In this document: positions 13,101 through 28,100 of the stretch, in pieces | How positions within the stretch are numbered: position 1 is the first letter of the stretch | Layout of the letters: each line of letters begins with the position of its first letter | NCBI RefSeq assembly: GCF_000524195.1 | Contig: NW_020170382.1 | Location: 1,709,382-1,773,381 of the forward strand | Source: Echinococcus granulosus | Lineage: Eukaryota > Platyhelminthes > Cestoda > Cyclophyllidea > Taeniidae | Length of the DNA: 64,000 nucleotides | Direction of reading: 5' to 3' | Program-made: the position numbers and the translations under genes | The notes under the pieces: generated by a model | What the model saw: only the letters and a program-made list of their open reading frames with translations | The model's database searches: none | What the model was told of the DNA's origin: nothing

Positions 13101-16100
13101 CTGTCTCCCGCCATCTTTACTAAGTTGGAGTAAAGCTGGTTTGAGCAACAATTATTTGGTCATTTTTTTAAAAATGGCCTAAGGTTGTTGAATTGTAAAG
13201 CCTGAAACTACATTTCTAGGTTTTATCAACAATTTATGTGCATCTGCATTGCACTACTTCAGCCATCTGCTTAGTAGTAAATGTGGGTCTACACAGATGA
13301 AATCCTTTAGGGGTAATTTGTTTAAAAAATTGAGGTGCCAAAAAGGCAAGGATTATAAGTATAACCCTCTTGAATAGCAGTTCAATGGGTGAAAACAAGA
13401 CAAAGGAGCAAAATTATCCGACCCAGTAGATCTAAGTTACGTGATGTTGAAAAGTGGTTAAATTATCTCAGCAAATCCGCTCAATGGAATGCAAAGAACA
13501 AAACAACTGCAATGCCTATTTCGAGACCTAACTTTATGATCTAAGGCATTTTTCGCAGTTCTTTTTCCTCTGGTTCCCCATTAATGCAGTTTTGCGCATG
13601 TCTGAAATGAAGCCATTGGACTCACAATGCTTGGTTGAAGGCCTCTTTCCTAATTACTCAGAAAACATAATTCTCCCATTGCAATAAAACGGCGACCTTT
13701 ACATCTCTGTGTACCAAATATTTCTTCTGCGACTGAAAAAAAACCTAATTCAGTGGTAATTTAAATAAGTCGGGTCAAAAGATCAACAAGTAGTGGGCAA
13801 GGGCATTGGTGTAGGTTATCGAGCCCAAACGGGGGTCACTTGTGCGTCTGGCATCACAGATGTACGACACCTTTTCTTTACCGGAGTATACGATAACCGG
13901 TTGCACCAAGTAAAAGTAGATTATTTTGCTTTGAGATTAATTACGCGTTTTAGCTGTCGCCATATTAGAATACAAATAAAATTAATATATGGTGGTTTTT
14001 TTTGCTCCGAGGCAGATAGCAGAAGTGTTACTGATAAGAAAATCATGCATGCAGTCATGGCTTTACGAAGTTAATTTGATCCAACCAGACTATGTTGCCG
14101 ACAGATGTATTCAGGCCCTCTGCTTATGTTATTATTTTGCTATACAGTCAAGACTAAACTGTCGATATTGCAGTAATTTTCCGATTTTTTCCTTGCCCTT
14201 TATAAAGACACTCTGTCAAGAACGGGATACGCTGCTTCTTCAACTCTCGGAACAGCAGTCAATGGAGAAAGAGTGGGAGAGATTTTTGGATGGAATCGAG
14301 ACCCTCTTAGACCATCTTGTTAGCAGTGTGCGTCATGAGGAGAAGGTGATGAAGTACGAAATGGCCATTCAAAAAACAGCCAACGAGAAACTCGCTCATG
14401 AGGTAATTTCCTACTCACTTTCTGCTCCTTAAAACTAGTATTTGGGTGCTATTTTCAGACCACATTGCCTCTGCTTTGTTCCATTCATTGTCCCTAAGTG
14501 GGAGTGGTGTGGCCCCACATTTTGACAAAATTGTTGCTTGGGTAGTTTTACTTTGATTAACTTACGTGCTAGTTAATTTAAATCCCCGTATGAGTCACTA
14601 TTGCAGCCTTGATTTATATTAGCTCTTTGAAGGAATAATGCCCCTGCATGGCGATTCCTACAGACGCAGCGCCATTACTCATCAAACGTCTAATGTCTGA
14701 ACCATTATCGCTGATTTTGATGAATTATTTCGATTCCCTTACTTGACCCTGACACATTAATCAGTTCTCAGGTGTAATTTTGGGGGAAATGACAAAAAAA
14801 GGCATAAGCTATATCTATGACTAAATTAAAATCAATTTGGTAAGCAAGTAAAGGCCAAATTACTAATGCTGCAGAAAATTTATTTCCTGTTTGTTCGTTG
14901 ATGTCATCGGAAATGATTTTTATGCAAATATGCTTTACCTGACAGAGGTTAACTGATCATGCTAACACAATTTTTTGGATCAGTGCAACTTTGTTTGAAA
15001 AATTCCGATTTTCATAACCCTACATCAGACTCACAGGTCTGAACCATAAAGGGAACTAAAGCCACGGAGCCACAAAGGCTAACGGAGGCCGTAGATGATA
15101 CTTGGTATTTAATGGGCAGAGCTTACAAAGGTTACTTTCCAAACAACTTTCGCAAAGGCATTCTTACTAGCCTCATCTATCCCTTGTATTTCTTCACCAC
15201 AGGCCATTCTCCTTCCAACATTGTGTATGTAAAGATCAACTCCTTCTGCTTGGCATAAAACAATATTTCTAAAAATAAACTCCGCATTTCACTGCAGAAA
15301 AAAGGTAGCTCTTCTCAAGTTTACACTTGCTCCATGCGTTGAGGCGTGGTATGCATGATTCTGTCATACCAGCATTTGAAGACTATCCATCATCATTTGA
15401 AAACAACAATATCATAGGGGTACCATTTTTATCAAAGTCGTAATTTGCTTACATAGAGTTGGGTAGATATTCAGTCTATTACCATGAATCCAGAGGTCCA
15501 TAATTGAAAATTAGAGGACCCAGGATGAAGAATGACTTAAATTGCTGATAAAGTTGAAGATGAAGTGGAATTAAGATAGCCCTTAGACCTCCTCAGGACC
15601 AATGAAATGCAAATATGAAGGTAAAGTACCAAACTTACGAGGGATTAATTCGCATAAAAAACCTTAGAAAGCTGTAATAATGAGATGTAACTCTGATATA
15701 CTAGCGGGACAGGATTCGAGCGTTGGCAAGCTGATCGAACCATTGACCGATCAGTAGGGCAGAGCAGTGTCAAGCATCAATCATGATGAAAAGGATTTGT
15801 TGTGCACGTGGTGAAATGAATAAAAAGGGAAAACTCTTATCTCGAGCGAATCGCCCAAAACATGGGGGATAAATGAGGCAAAGGGAATTTCAAAAAAGTG
15901 CGATTATTCTAGTCACGGCAAAAATGTACATTTAGTGGGCATTGGATAATTTGTAACCAGAAAGGAGCACGCTGCATATGAATTGAGCTTTTCAAATGAC
16001 TTCACTTAAAACTGAAAACATTGAAAACAATAGAAATCTGATTGTTTTCGACCACTCAGTCTCCTGTAAACAATATACGTGCCTCCGAGATTGCGTTTTC

Positions 16101-19100
16101 CAATTACTGATATGAATTGGAGAGGGAGACGTCCTTTTGCGTAAACAATTTCATCTGAATTAGTATAAACAACAAAAGCGAACGTCACTAGTCAAAGAGC
16201 CCTGCGTTAGCTTGACCGGTGTGCTTTAGGAGGAAGCGGAAGTGATGACTAAGTTACTATACCAAAGTAATCGCACCTTTTTGTGAACACGTATTGTATA
16301 TTATTTAAAATGCTGAAAACTAGTTCAGGGGTCCAATAAGTCCAGACGAACAGATCCGACCTAAACTATTATTTAACGATAGGGTAATACACCTTCATGT
16401 AGTTAAAGGGTTCAGTAGGCTCCTATGAGCTGGGTGAATCCTTATTTGTTCGTTTCAGCTGAAAGCTGACAAGGTCCAAATCGACAACCTGACGGCTGAT
16501 CGGAATGCCCTGTGGAGGTCTCTGCGAGAGCGCACCAGCAATGTGGAAAGCTGGAACCGAGACATGGGTCGTCTTCAGGAGGAGCTCGCGGAGGCCCGCG
16601 AAAAGCTACACAGTGTCGCGAAGGAGCGCGAAACTGCACTCGCCACGCTGCGTCAGGTGGAGCAGTGTTTAGATCAGCAAAAGGGAGCCTTCTGTGATCG
16701 AATCAGGGAGCTAGAGACGCAGATTAAGAATCGTGAATGCGAGGTGGGTGGAGAAGCTAGTTTATGGCGTAAATTTAGGCGTACTTTACTAGCGAAACAG
16801 CTGTACTACCACGAATTAAACATTTTGCTGTCTTGTTTTACTGTCTTCTGTCGACTAGTTAGACCAAAAACTGCGTGGGAGGCAATTAAGTTGTAAAAGA
16901 CCCTGTAATCCTCAAAAAAAGGAGCAGCTATTAGGTTTACTACTATGAGTGCTTTTTGCGAGCAACCTGTTATCGCACAAGTGTCCTCTCATCATAATTC
17001 TAGGGATGTATTCCCTGCATCACAATTTTGTCATCGTTCCCATAAAATTGTGACTGTACAGTAGCGTCAATCAGAAAACCACTAGCACTTTTCCGATGGT
17101 TGGTTTCGGGCCTCCAGGTGATCCATCACCAAAGTGGATGACTTCACAATGTTGGTTCGCTTTCATATCGTGAGAACACAAAACGCTAAGCCCAAAGACA
17201 ATCCCTCTTCTGTGGTTTGCTCATTTAATTTACGAGGTGAAATTCTGGTTTGCCAAACATTACTAAGATGAAAAACCTTTTCGATTATGTCGCCAATAGA
17301 CTCGAATTTTAGGTTGTGCTAAATACCATTACAAATGTTTCTAGTTAATCTTTTGGCACCTTTGTTTTAACCCGGAAATTAGTTTTAAGATCGCTTTCCG
17401 GAAAGACTATTGCTACTTGAATCGTCACCACCTCATATCATGCTTATCAATCCTACACTACCTGTACTTGCAGCTGTACGTGCTGCTGCAGTGATTGCAT
17501 GACGTGACGAATTATTCGCAAGCAGCATTCAGGGTGACAATGAGACCAAATTAGATGTTGTGCCACCATCTGCTCTTTGCCTTAGTACTTTCGGAGAGTG
17601 GAAACTTCACGCTTGATGTACTATGATTGTTAGTTGAAGGGGTCAAATGGAAGTTGCTTTTGTGCTGCTTGACAGGCAACCAACAAGTGACAATAACGGT
17701 GATACTAAGCGGCACGCTGAGCGTAAATTCGTGCACTACCGGCTGCCAGGAGAAGAATAATGTCCTCGGTTTTGTTTGCTAATTTCCTTAAGCAAAGAAA
17801 AAAGGTAATGTCATGTGAAATGCGCACCTACGTTGTAAGCCAACTTCATTAAGCTTTGCCTTAAGAAAATATCTTCCATTTTTAAAATCCAGGGGAATTG
17901 TGAATTGTGCGGTTCAGCTAAGTAACTTTACAGCCTCTTAATTCGATCCCAAAGGTGATTGGATTATATTTCATCTAGATTTCGTATTTGAAAATGAGTG
18001 GTATAACGATTGTTAGTGCGTCCATGCTTTGTCCACCCCAAAGTGGCTTAACTCAGATTCAAATAAATTTTAGTAAGGCGTTATCATCAACCTCTTGACT
18101 GGTTACTGGTAATACATCATCGCCAATAGCACTAATCTTAAATTGTGTGGCATAAAAGATGCGATGAAAATAATTCTTTGGAAGAATAAGGGGCATTATA
18201 TGCAAGTAAAGCATCTTTTTTTCATTGCTTCTTGATTACTTGTCCCACAGTGCTTTTTACATTTCGAACCTGAGTTTCTCCCTTACCGTTAATCATCGTA
18301 GAGCAATTTTTCTGTCCTTCAATCAACGCTAGGATTTAAAAGCATACATCAATTAGGCTCACCATTTCTAGCAAATCGGTAGGCACCATACAAAATAAAA
18401 AAGCCAAAATGTCTGAGTTTTGATACAATCGACGAGTAAATCATCAGCTATAATATCAGTGCGAGGAAAAAACCATTAACTTGTGGTAGAATTTAGATTA
18501 TTCCATTAGCCTTTTCCATTTCTCAAACACTTCCAAACAAATCAGGTCTTGGTTTTTTGCCTCTAACGTATAAGTTAATCTCAGATTCACTCATAAAACA
18601 CTGTTCTTCCAATTTCCTGTCCAACCTGTGGGTACATGCATAGTCGCAACTTTCTTAGCAATATACTTAGGCTTTTGATCATTTCTTATGTGCAGTCTGT
18701 CATGACGCAATAAAAGTTTGTTTCCGAAATTTACTTCAACCGCAAGTCTAAGCTAAGTAAAAAGGTACTCGTTTTGTAATACTTGTTGTATTCTTCTCCC
18801 AATTTCCTAGTCAGTTAAGATGATGAGTTGATTGAGGTAGAAAGATACGCTTATCTTCCTCTCACAAATCACAAAGAACTTAGGCTTTAAACGTATTCCA
18901 GGCTTGAATAGGTCATGAATTATTGCTGTACGTACCAATAATGCACTATAACCCCTTCGCTAACCAAGAGGACGTTATGACATTCATGAGGTTATGCATA
19001 ACTGTTCAAATGGCACAGAAGAATTCGAGGTGTAGGAGCATAGATAGCGCAACATGTCGCATTTGTAGTCAGCGTAGGCACCACTGCTGAGGCAACAAAC

Positions 19101-22100
19101 AGCACTGTGATCTGTTTGCTAATTATTTAACCCCTTCCTCTTTTTTCAAATAGCTGTTATTTTTACTCTCATCTAATATCTACCTTAGTCCGTTTTTGTC
19201 TCGAGCGTTTTTTATCCTGGCCATATGAGTCTGATACCGATACCACCGTTATAAGAAACCCCATGCAGTTGTGCCTTCGCTAATCATTCGGAAAATCCGC
19301 TTCTTTTCTGCTTGGCAAAAACAATTTAACTTCATTTACTAATTGTTAGCCTCATATAACAACAGTTAAAGTTAAAACACTCTTCGTATTTAATCATCCC
19401 CCCTGAGTGATATCAAAAAACCATCTTACCACTTATCAATTACTATCTTTATCAGTTACCCAGCAGTTCACCTCATCAAACTTTAAAATGATATGTGTCA
19501 CCGAAATTGATATCTATTGAAAAGCACTTGTCTCCATTTATTGATATCCATACCACGAAATATATTTTCTGGCTTTGTGGATTCCTCTCGCATGGCTTGT
19601 AGCCAGTGAACTTTGTCCTTCCCATCCAGATAAGTTTTTACGAGTAGCTTAAAAATTTAATGTTCCTATGTTATTTTAAGATATTTCATGTGGACTAAAA
19701 ACAGCTTATATTTTTACGGAGATATATTAATTATGCGACTAATGCTTTCCTAAAAAATGCTCACCGGCATTATGAAAAGTCGAAATCGCCATTAATTTCA
19801 CATGAGTTAACTCTGCTTTCATCAATTCGGATTTTCTGTTTGGAATTAGATTCTCCAGTTATACAGGTCTCTCTCCAATAAATTACCGATCTATTGCTTC
19901 CATTTTCAGCTGCCTTCGTCTTTTCAGAAGCGACAGTTTATCAGATATTCAACCCTTTGCTTTGCGCTGCCTTCCAACAGGATATAGCAACAAAAATGGT
20001 GTTTGGCCTACTCCAGTCACATGATTTGTTCTCCCTCAGGGAGTAATCCATTAAAGTTCTCTTCCCAAGCAGGTCCCTAATTAGCCATTCTACATCTTTA
20101 AATTCTCTTTTCTCTAGCTGCAGGAGCTGAAATGCGGATCCGGTAAAAAGCCCTTTGACCTCGAAGCTGAGCTGACCAGGGAGCGAGTAGACAAGGAGGC
20201 GTTAATTGCGACGGGAGTATGTGCCCACCGAGGCGGTGAATGCAGCCACGACAAGGCGACTGCGGAAGCTGAAATAGAGGAACTGCGAGCGCGATTGGTG
20301 GAGCGCGATGCCGAGGTGGCTCGGCTGGAGGTCCTGTCGCAGGAGCGTGCCCAACTCGTGGAGAAGCGGGCTACCGAGCTGGCCGATCTTCATGTAGGCA
20401 GTCGTGGATGTGGGATATATTCTCTCTGGGTGGAATGGTGAAGTTTGGTAGGAATCAGGTTTGAAAGAGCGAAGTGTTTATTCAAATGCGGACGAAATCG
20501 ATTTCCAGGGTGTTTCCTTTGTTTATGCTGCTGTAGCAATGGGATCAGAGAAATTGATATTCGAAGAGAGCGATACATATCTGCAGAGATAAAAAGTATT
20601 TGTCAGAGAATGAGAGAGAATGCCTGAAGGGGCAAAGATTGATCGCTTCTGCTTGTAATTCCTTGAGACACCTTAAGCGAGGCAGTCTTGTGGCAATTGG
20701 ATCTCCAAATATGGTGATCAAGAAGAAACCGAACCTATCTGAGGAACAGGAGGTGTGAGATAACGGAGTAAAGTTAACTGTGTTGTACTTGTGTGCCTCT
20801 TTGGGAGGCATTAACTGTCCTTGTAATGCGGGCATCGGACCAAAAGATGTGGAAAAGCATAGCTTTCCAAATGAAGAAATCATGTTCACACGATTGTCTC
20901 CTCTGTCTTCGAGTCTGTTTCGCCCTCATTTTTCCTTCCACCGCATGAGCATGGGATACATTTGACGCGAATATGCCAATTAGGGAGTAATGTGAAGCTG
21001 AGCCTTTCATCGGTAGAGATGGTTATCGGAAAAATAAGAATTATTTGAGAGATGGCTCCATATGATGGGTTTTAGATGCCTTTGTTCCTGCAACCAAATC
21101 ATCTCATTTTACTTTTGAGCGACTTTAGCAGTTCTACTGGATGCGGTTTTGGGCATGTGATGCGTAATGGCCTCTTCTCGTATATCATCCGCATAATTTC
21201 AGTTGTTTCAGTCCAGCAGTACAGTTTTCGAAGTCTTTGATTTTATTTTCGAGGGCTTTTGATGTCAAAACCCAAAAAAATGTGTACATAATTACTCTTG
21301 ATTTTTGAATAATCAGACTCATAGTTTCGGTTACTACTCCGTACTAATTTTAGATTTAATCTGGAATCAAAATCGCTACAATTAGTCTTTTGCTTTTGGT
21401 TTTCATGATGTCGTATATGTATTTTTAACTCTTTTTCACGTTAGAAGGCTGTAGACTTGGGTCTTGTTCTACTTTTCTTCCCAAATACCTATTTCACTAC
21501 CTTTTCTTTCTATCAAGTGGAATTGGAGCATTTTTCCCTTTATCACTGATAATTATCTCAGTCATTGCGGTTACCTTTTACTAACTGCATTCAGAAATCT
21601 CATTTCATTGTGAGGCATTATAGAGACTACTAATGTTCTTGTTTGTATTAGCAATTACTGACGAGCTGGTAATATCTAGCTTGTTTGACACGCCATCATC
21701 AAATGAAGGAGATATAAATACCTCTAATCACTCTATTTCACAGTGTTTATATTCTTACCGTTCCAGTTTTATTGAACTCAACACCACAAAATGGAATATC
21801 CGTTAGGATCACAATTCAAGTTTTAGACACTCTTCTTCATAACACTTGCCCAGATGACCTTAACGGCTCATCAGCACATGAGTCAGTGGGATAGAGGCCA
21901 GGCGACTAGCGCTTTTTACCTTTCCACAGCAGTCGCCTGAATAAAAAGTGTCATTCACCTACCTCACCCGCCAGGCAAATCACAAAGACTCTCTCCGTCG
22001 CATTGGCGGAGCTTTTATCGAAAAAGTTGCAATAGTAAGAGTAGAAGAAGCAACAGAACAAATCTTTCATTTTGCATCGCCGACAGCTTTTCTTCAACCT

Positions 22101-25100
22101 TATTTCTTGAAATTAAGTCTTTGTTCACGCACTGCCAGTTTTTTTTGCAAGCTTTGGTAATTAGAATACATGCATTAACAACATAAGGTCAGAGTAATAA
22201 TTTCATACCAGTTTCAGGGCGGGATTTACCCATACAGATTTATCTGTTTTAGCTAACGTGTAAATTTTTCCATTGTTTTTAAAACACAGACAAGCAGCTG
22301 CAAATGCTTAGTGTAGTTTGTGTCGGTGTTTGAAGAGGAGTCTTGTATGACCAGTCTCGCCGCATTCCAATGATGCATTTTTGAGGAATTTCCGCATGAC
22401 GAAACATTCACAGCACAAAGGTGGGCTCATGCAAAATAACTTGAAAATTTTAGCCTGGACCTCGAGTAAAACATTGAATTTCATTCAATTTGATCAATAT
22501 TATTCTTCTAAAACTATTTTCCCTCATAAAAGGTGTTACAAGTTTGAGGTCACAGGATCGCGCCTAGCTGTTTTGATGAAGTATTTATCATCTTAAAAAT
22601 CGGCACTCCTGTTTGACACCCTAAAGTGGGCAGTTGGATGTTTGCATTGCAAAAAGATTAAACTTTAGTGATAGATTGAAAAGCTTCCTGACTGAGAAAT
22701 TCATTATTGGTCAGTAGATAAGTACTCAATGGCACGTTTACCAACCTCAGAAATCGTAGGTTGGATTTTACCAAGCTCGGCGGATGTTCTAAAATAGCTT
22801 TAATATGCTAGAAATCCTCCATTGAATGGTTAAAAGATGCTTAATATGTGGTATACCTTTTTGGAATCCAGAAATCATCGAAATGTAATACATTAAACGG
22901 CTGATTGAAGCACCAACTGTAGGATATCCGCAAATTAATGAAGAAAATCGGTAACCTTTACTTGTGTTGTTTGCTTTGGCGGACCTGACATGAGGTTAAA
23001 TTTTAGATCTCTATTTTAAGAAAATAGGTACTCACAACTTTCGCTGGTAAGCTGAAGAGGGACCGACTGCTACTACGAGAGCGGTGTCAGCCCACTTTCA
23101 TTACTTTTGCTGTGTATTTGTGTTGGTGCGTTGTGTTTATTAGCACACATGTGGCGTGATCACCCCCAACTTTACTCACCCTCACAGCTAGGTCATAAGG
23201 GTACCCGTGTTTATGCTTGCCTGCTTGTTGCACCTAGTAGCTGCAGACCCAGCCCCTCTTTCCGTCCTCTTTGCACAAGTTCCATTCTATTTAGTTTTAA
23301 TTGTTTCATATTTCTGCCATCACCTTAACAATTGTGTTTTGTTTTTAGACGTGGTGGTTGGTGTTTTCGATACTAAACGTAACTTGTATGTCGTTTTGTG
23401 TCATGTGTCAGAGGGACTGCTTAATAGGAAATACGTATTTGATTAATCTCCCAAATCTTCAGAATTAAATAATAATCTTCTTACTCCAGTTAACAAACTG
23501 CAAACAATACTTGCGTTTCGCAAAATTCGCAAAATTCTCGACAACACTCTCTTTTAATTTAAAACCGTTAGTGAGGTAATACGTAGGATAAACCTTTCGA
23601 AGCGCCATTCTAACCCCGATCATACCTAGCTAAACGGTACGAAGATGGTACCTGCATTACTCAGAAGGCCTCAAAAGAAAAGGCTTCAACATCGATGCGA
23701 TACTACTGTTTTAAACAATGAGCAGTTAATAAACGAAATGATGGTTAAAATTATTCCATCCACAATTATACATCATTTACCTGTTGACTGCTAATAGAGT
23801 TAAAAAAATCAAACCATTTAATTCCATCGTTGAATTCGTTGGTCACTCCTAAAACAGGAAGTAGAGAAGCGAGGCACGCCCAATCCCATGAGCTTCTTCG
23901 TATAGCCCATTTTTTCTTATTTCACTCCATTTGAATACACCTCTTTTGGGATTTGAGCAGGGTTGAGCGAAAGTTACCTGAATTTATTTACTAGTTGACA
24001 ATGAGACGCATTTGGGAGCTGGCTCAGTGTCTGATTAATCATTCAATCTCATAGAGATGAGTGCTTTCAAAGTGAGCTTTTACCCCGAAATGAAAAGAAA
24101 GGGGAGGTAGGAACTTCATTAAACGATTTTGCTTTCCGCTTTGTGTCATATCAGTGTGGTTTTTGGCGTAAGCGTATTTGCCTCCGAAAATGGAAGATGC
24201 TGTTACTCACCCCTGCAATCACCGAGTAATCGGATGATTCGGGGCCTGTCACGTTTGAGGACTATTGGTTAGGCCTTATCTGGAGACCTCATGCTAATCG
24301 GGTCAGATGAACCTCCCAAATATGAAAATTTTTCCACACCATATACCCATATTCAAATACACACTCTCTGGAAGCTCCCTCACTCTTTCAGCGAACAATA
24401 TTACAATGATTTGAAGTTTTTTGGATGGTTTGGTATTTTAATGCCATTATAGTGAATGTTAAATGCATGTAAATGACGACCCCGTACTAGTTCCCAGAAA
24501 AATTGTTGGTAACCTAAGTGGTCAAATATATTCAGCCATTTTTAATGCTTCCAATAAAGATTTTGTTGGCCGTTTCTACTCTATCTGCGTGTAAAAACAA
24601 TTAAGTCGAATAAAGCCTCATGTTTTGCCTATCTTGGATCCATGACAAATATTTTGCGTTTCAATCATCAAACCGTTTTAATCCAACACTCCCCATCTTT
24701 GCTTTTTTCCTTTAGTTAACTAGATTGCAAAGAAGCCCTCCTTGTGCTCACTTCTCATTCCAATTTATAGTTTTGTTTGTGTGCACTGAAGTCCACTCAT
24801 ATTAACAAAGAAGTGCGTCACGATGATTGGCCTTAATGTGGCTAATTCGGCATCTTCGAAAGCGGAAGTTAAAGTCCGCAAAAGAGCCTTCTTTATGACT
24901 AGGCTTGAGAACTTTGACCATTTATGTCACTGGAAATACTGAATTGTGACTTTGGTGAAAAATACGGACGTCGAATTTCTTTAAATGCTGTGATAAAAGC
25001 GATAATTGGCTGGATTCATTAATCATATCCCATATGTTATAATTTAAGCATCAAGGGGTACTCATATTATCCAGCTTAAAGATGAATTTTATGGACAAGA

Positions 25101-28100
25101 AAATGATCCCCTCCTCTTCTTGAATGCGATTTTCATAGCATCAAATAGAAAAATATTAAAATGGTAGGTTTTTTATCTCTGCAATAGCGAAGTAGGCGTC
25201 GGACAAGGATTTTTGAAAAAGGGACAAAAGCTTCGCCCCCTGGGAATTCGCGTGAGATGGAAGAAAATCTGAGCAGCATACCGTGCCCCCTTCATGACTT
25301 AATATCCTGTCAAACACGCTCCTTCGGGCGTATCGCTATTTTCTATGTAGATATTTACCAGCCCCCCACCTTATGCGGTGGGCTAGGCGCCAAATTTACC
25401 TAGTGCTTTTGGCGATGCTTCCGCAATGTACGATGCGTATAATGTTAAGTCTTTGTGGACTACCATCAACCGCGTGGTGTTTTCATTTTCGGATTTTCGG
25501 GTATTATTAGGAACCTAGCCTCATTATATATGCAAAAAGGCGTAGTCGACGTAAGCATCTCTTCTTTCAGAGTTTTGGGTTTGAATTCGGATGAATTCTT
25601 AAGTGGAGGCTACTAATTTATTAGGAATAACTTGGAAAAGGAATCGCATCCTCGGTTAAATCAAACCGACCCATCAATTCCTAAAATTCCAAAAATAAAA
25701 CAAATCTTCGGATTGGTCACTGTAGTTTGGGAATACAGATAGCAAGTGGAGTAGAGGTGACTGGTCCGCTAATTTAGCTTCACTGTTACCTTTAAAATAT
25801 GCCTCAGCAAGGTAGTCTTTTTATTGCATGTGTGTGTGTGTGCGCGCTAATTTAAAAACCGCAATAACCCGATTTTGCACAAACGTGTGTGTTTTATTGC
25901 AAAAACGCTGCCACAAAGTTTCGGGGATAAAATCATATCGCGTGTAATTACGCGTAATCACATGCACTTTGGGAGCCAAACTGACTACTTTCAAATTCTC
26001 ATTTTTATTGTTCATCCCTGACCCTTCTTTTCACACTCCTCCCCAAAAAAGTTGGCAACCGCGTTTATGAATTCTTTTCAGGGGATCAATCTTCCGATCT
26101 GTTTGACAGTAAACCACTTTACTGCCCTACTTCCTGTTGAGTTAAAGTAATTTGTTTTTTGTGATGGTACGTTTTGGCCAATTTTAAGAGGTCGAAACCA
26201 CTAAAATTAGGTCACTGAATGCGCATGTAAGAATCGGGCAATTTTACCTCATACAAGAATCTGTGGAATATTCGTCCAGTTTGACACCTAATTGTAATTT
26301 ATTGTAGTGAGCAACATCGAAAAAGTCTAGCGAAGGAATGGGAGAAATGATATTACAAAAGTGAGTAGATGAGTTTCCAAGTTCGGTCTGGCCTAGCACT
26401 TTTTAACCCTAAATCCATTCACTGATCTCAGCTAATACTTATTTGCTAATTCTCTTATTGTTTCATCAACCTGGCTGCTTTAACGCATTTATCAGATCCC
26501 ACGAGTCTATGGATGATGCTAGCTGAAAGCAAGATCGATTAACAAAGACCTTTAGTGTCTTTACTCAAAAATTCAGCGCCAGGTTTCGTTTCAAATCTTC
26601 GTCCCTCCTATCCGGCCATTCTGTTTAACTCGTATCAATAGTGCATTTATTCATCCACGCATTTGCCAACTACTTCGTCCGTTTTAGTTTTGAACACAAT
26701 TGCCTTTGTTTCAATGCTTTGGGGAAATTGAATGAAAAATAAGAAAGTATGTGTTTTAGGTGGTAGCGCTACACTATCACTGTAGATGTGTCAGCAATGT
26801 CCAAAAATCTCATTTTGAGCAACCCAAACCAGAAGGAGTCATTTCAGTCGTCTTTCCATGTCATCAAGGTGAAAAGAAAAGTTTTCACTTAAGTGAGAGG
26901 AGGTTGTGAACTTCATAGAAGGTGTGAAGGCTGGGGCGAGATTTCACGTGAATAAGTCATGGCGACACCACCAGAGTTCATAACGTAAACCAACTGCGCA
27001 ACTGGCAGCCTATCAAAGAGCGTGGGTGTGTTCGTGTCATATGATTTTGCACGTTTCACTTCCAGTGAATTCGTGTGAAACTGGAGTCAGGACACAACAG
27101 ATTAAAACCTTCTTCTAAAAAGGTGTACCATTTCAGAACGTTGCAAAACATACCAGCCTGGAAGTAGGTTTATGCGTAACGTAATAATGGGTCAGGAGGT
27201 TAGCAACGTAGGCGATGCGAACCTAGCTCTAGGCCATCAGCCAAACAACCGAATAGCAAGAAATGGAGGAACCTGTGCCGTTAAACACGTAGCAGAAACT
27301 AACATTCTTTTACAGAAGATTGGAATTTTCCTTAGATTATAAGAAAAGTTATGAAACTATGTAACGGTTTCCTCTACTTCTATTATAAGATTGTATTGCT
27401 GTTGGAAACCCGTTCATTTTGTGATTTTAGGATGGGACGAAAACAATTCCCACCATCGATTCATTTTATACTAGAAGTAGACGATGGTACTCTTCCATTG
27501 ATATCTATAGTTGTCTGCATAACGCATCAACTGTAACCTTAAAACATTCATTCATTGCATTTGTTTTAGGTTTTTATGAATGGAGTGAAAATGCGGCTGA
27601 TTTCCTCTGATTAAATATATCCATCTATTATTTTCGCATACTTTTGCTTGAAAAGCACTATTGCTACTCAGGCATCGTACCTAACCTCATTAGTGTTTCT
27701 CCATTTGATGCGAATTTTCGCGTGACATGACTTTTCCTCCGCTTTCCATCATTCGTTATGCTAACGTTTGCCCAAAACCTAGTCTATAGGCAGAACTGTT
27801 CCTGCGTTAAAGACTTAGCGCAGGCAGGAATGGATTCAACGCATAAGATGTGAGAATTAGGAAAATAAAGCCGATGGTATTAAAGGCACCCATGCATGGC
27901 CGGTGCGAAGACAGTGGAGTGAAGTGAATGGCTGCAAAATAGTACAATGTGCGATCAAAACCAACACAGTTGAGATACGCAAACAATCAACCTTTAGAAA
28001 TGTTCTGAGTTTGGAAATGTTACCTCGAATTTGTCTTCTACTTCTGACTTCATAGGGCAATTAACTTTGGTGTAAATTTCTGCTGCTTTCAAGTAGTCTT

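Larger units (their letters stand above)
8071..14207 (+). other. Intron 6 of the coiled-coil gene
   Basis: 6.1 kb. Mostly featureless AT-rich sequence. Contains a GC-richer patch at 11.0-11.2 kb that could hold a phase-0 cassette exon (11005-11127), and an inverted repeat at 12311-12475. Confidence 0.65.
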
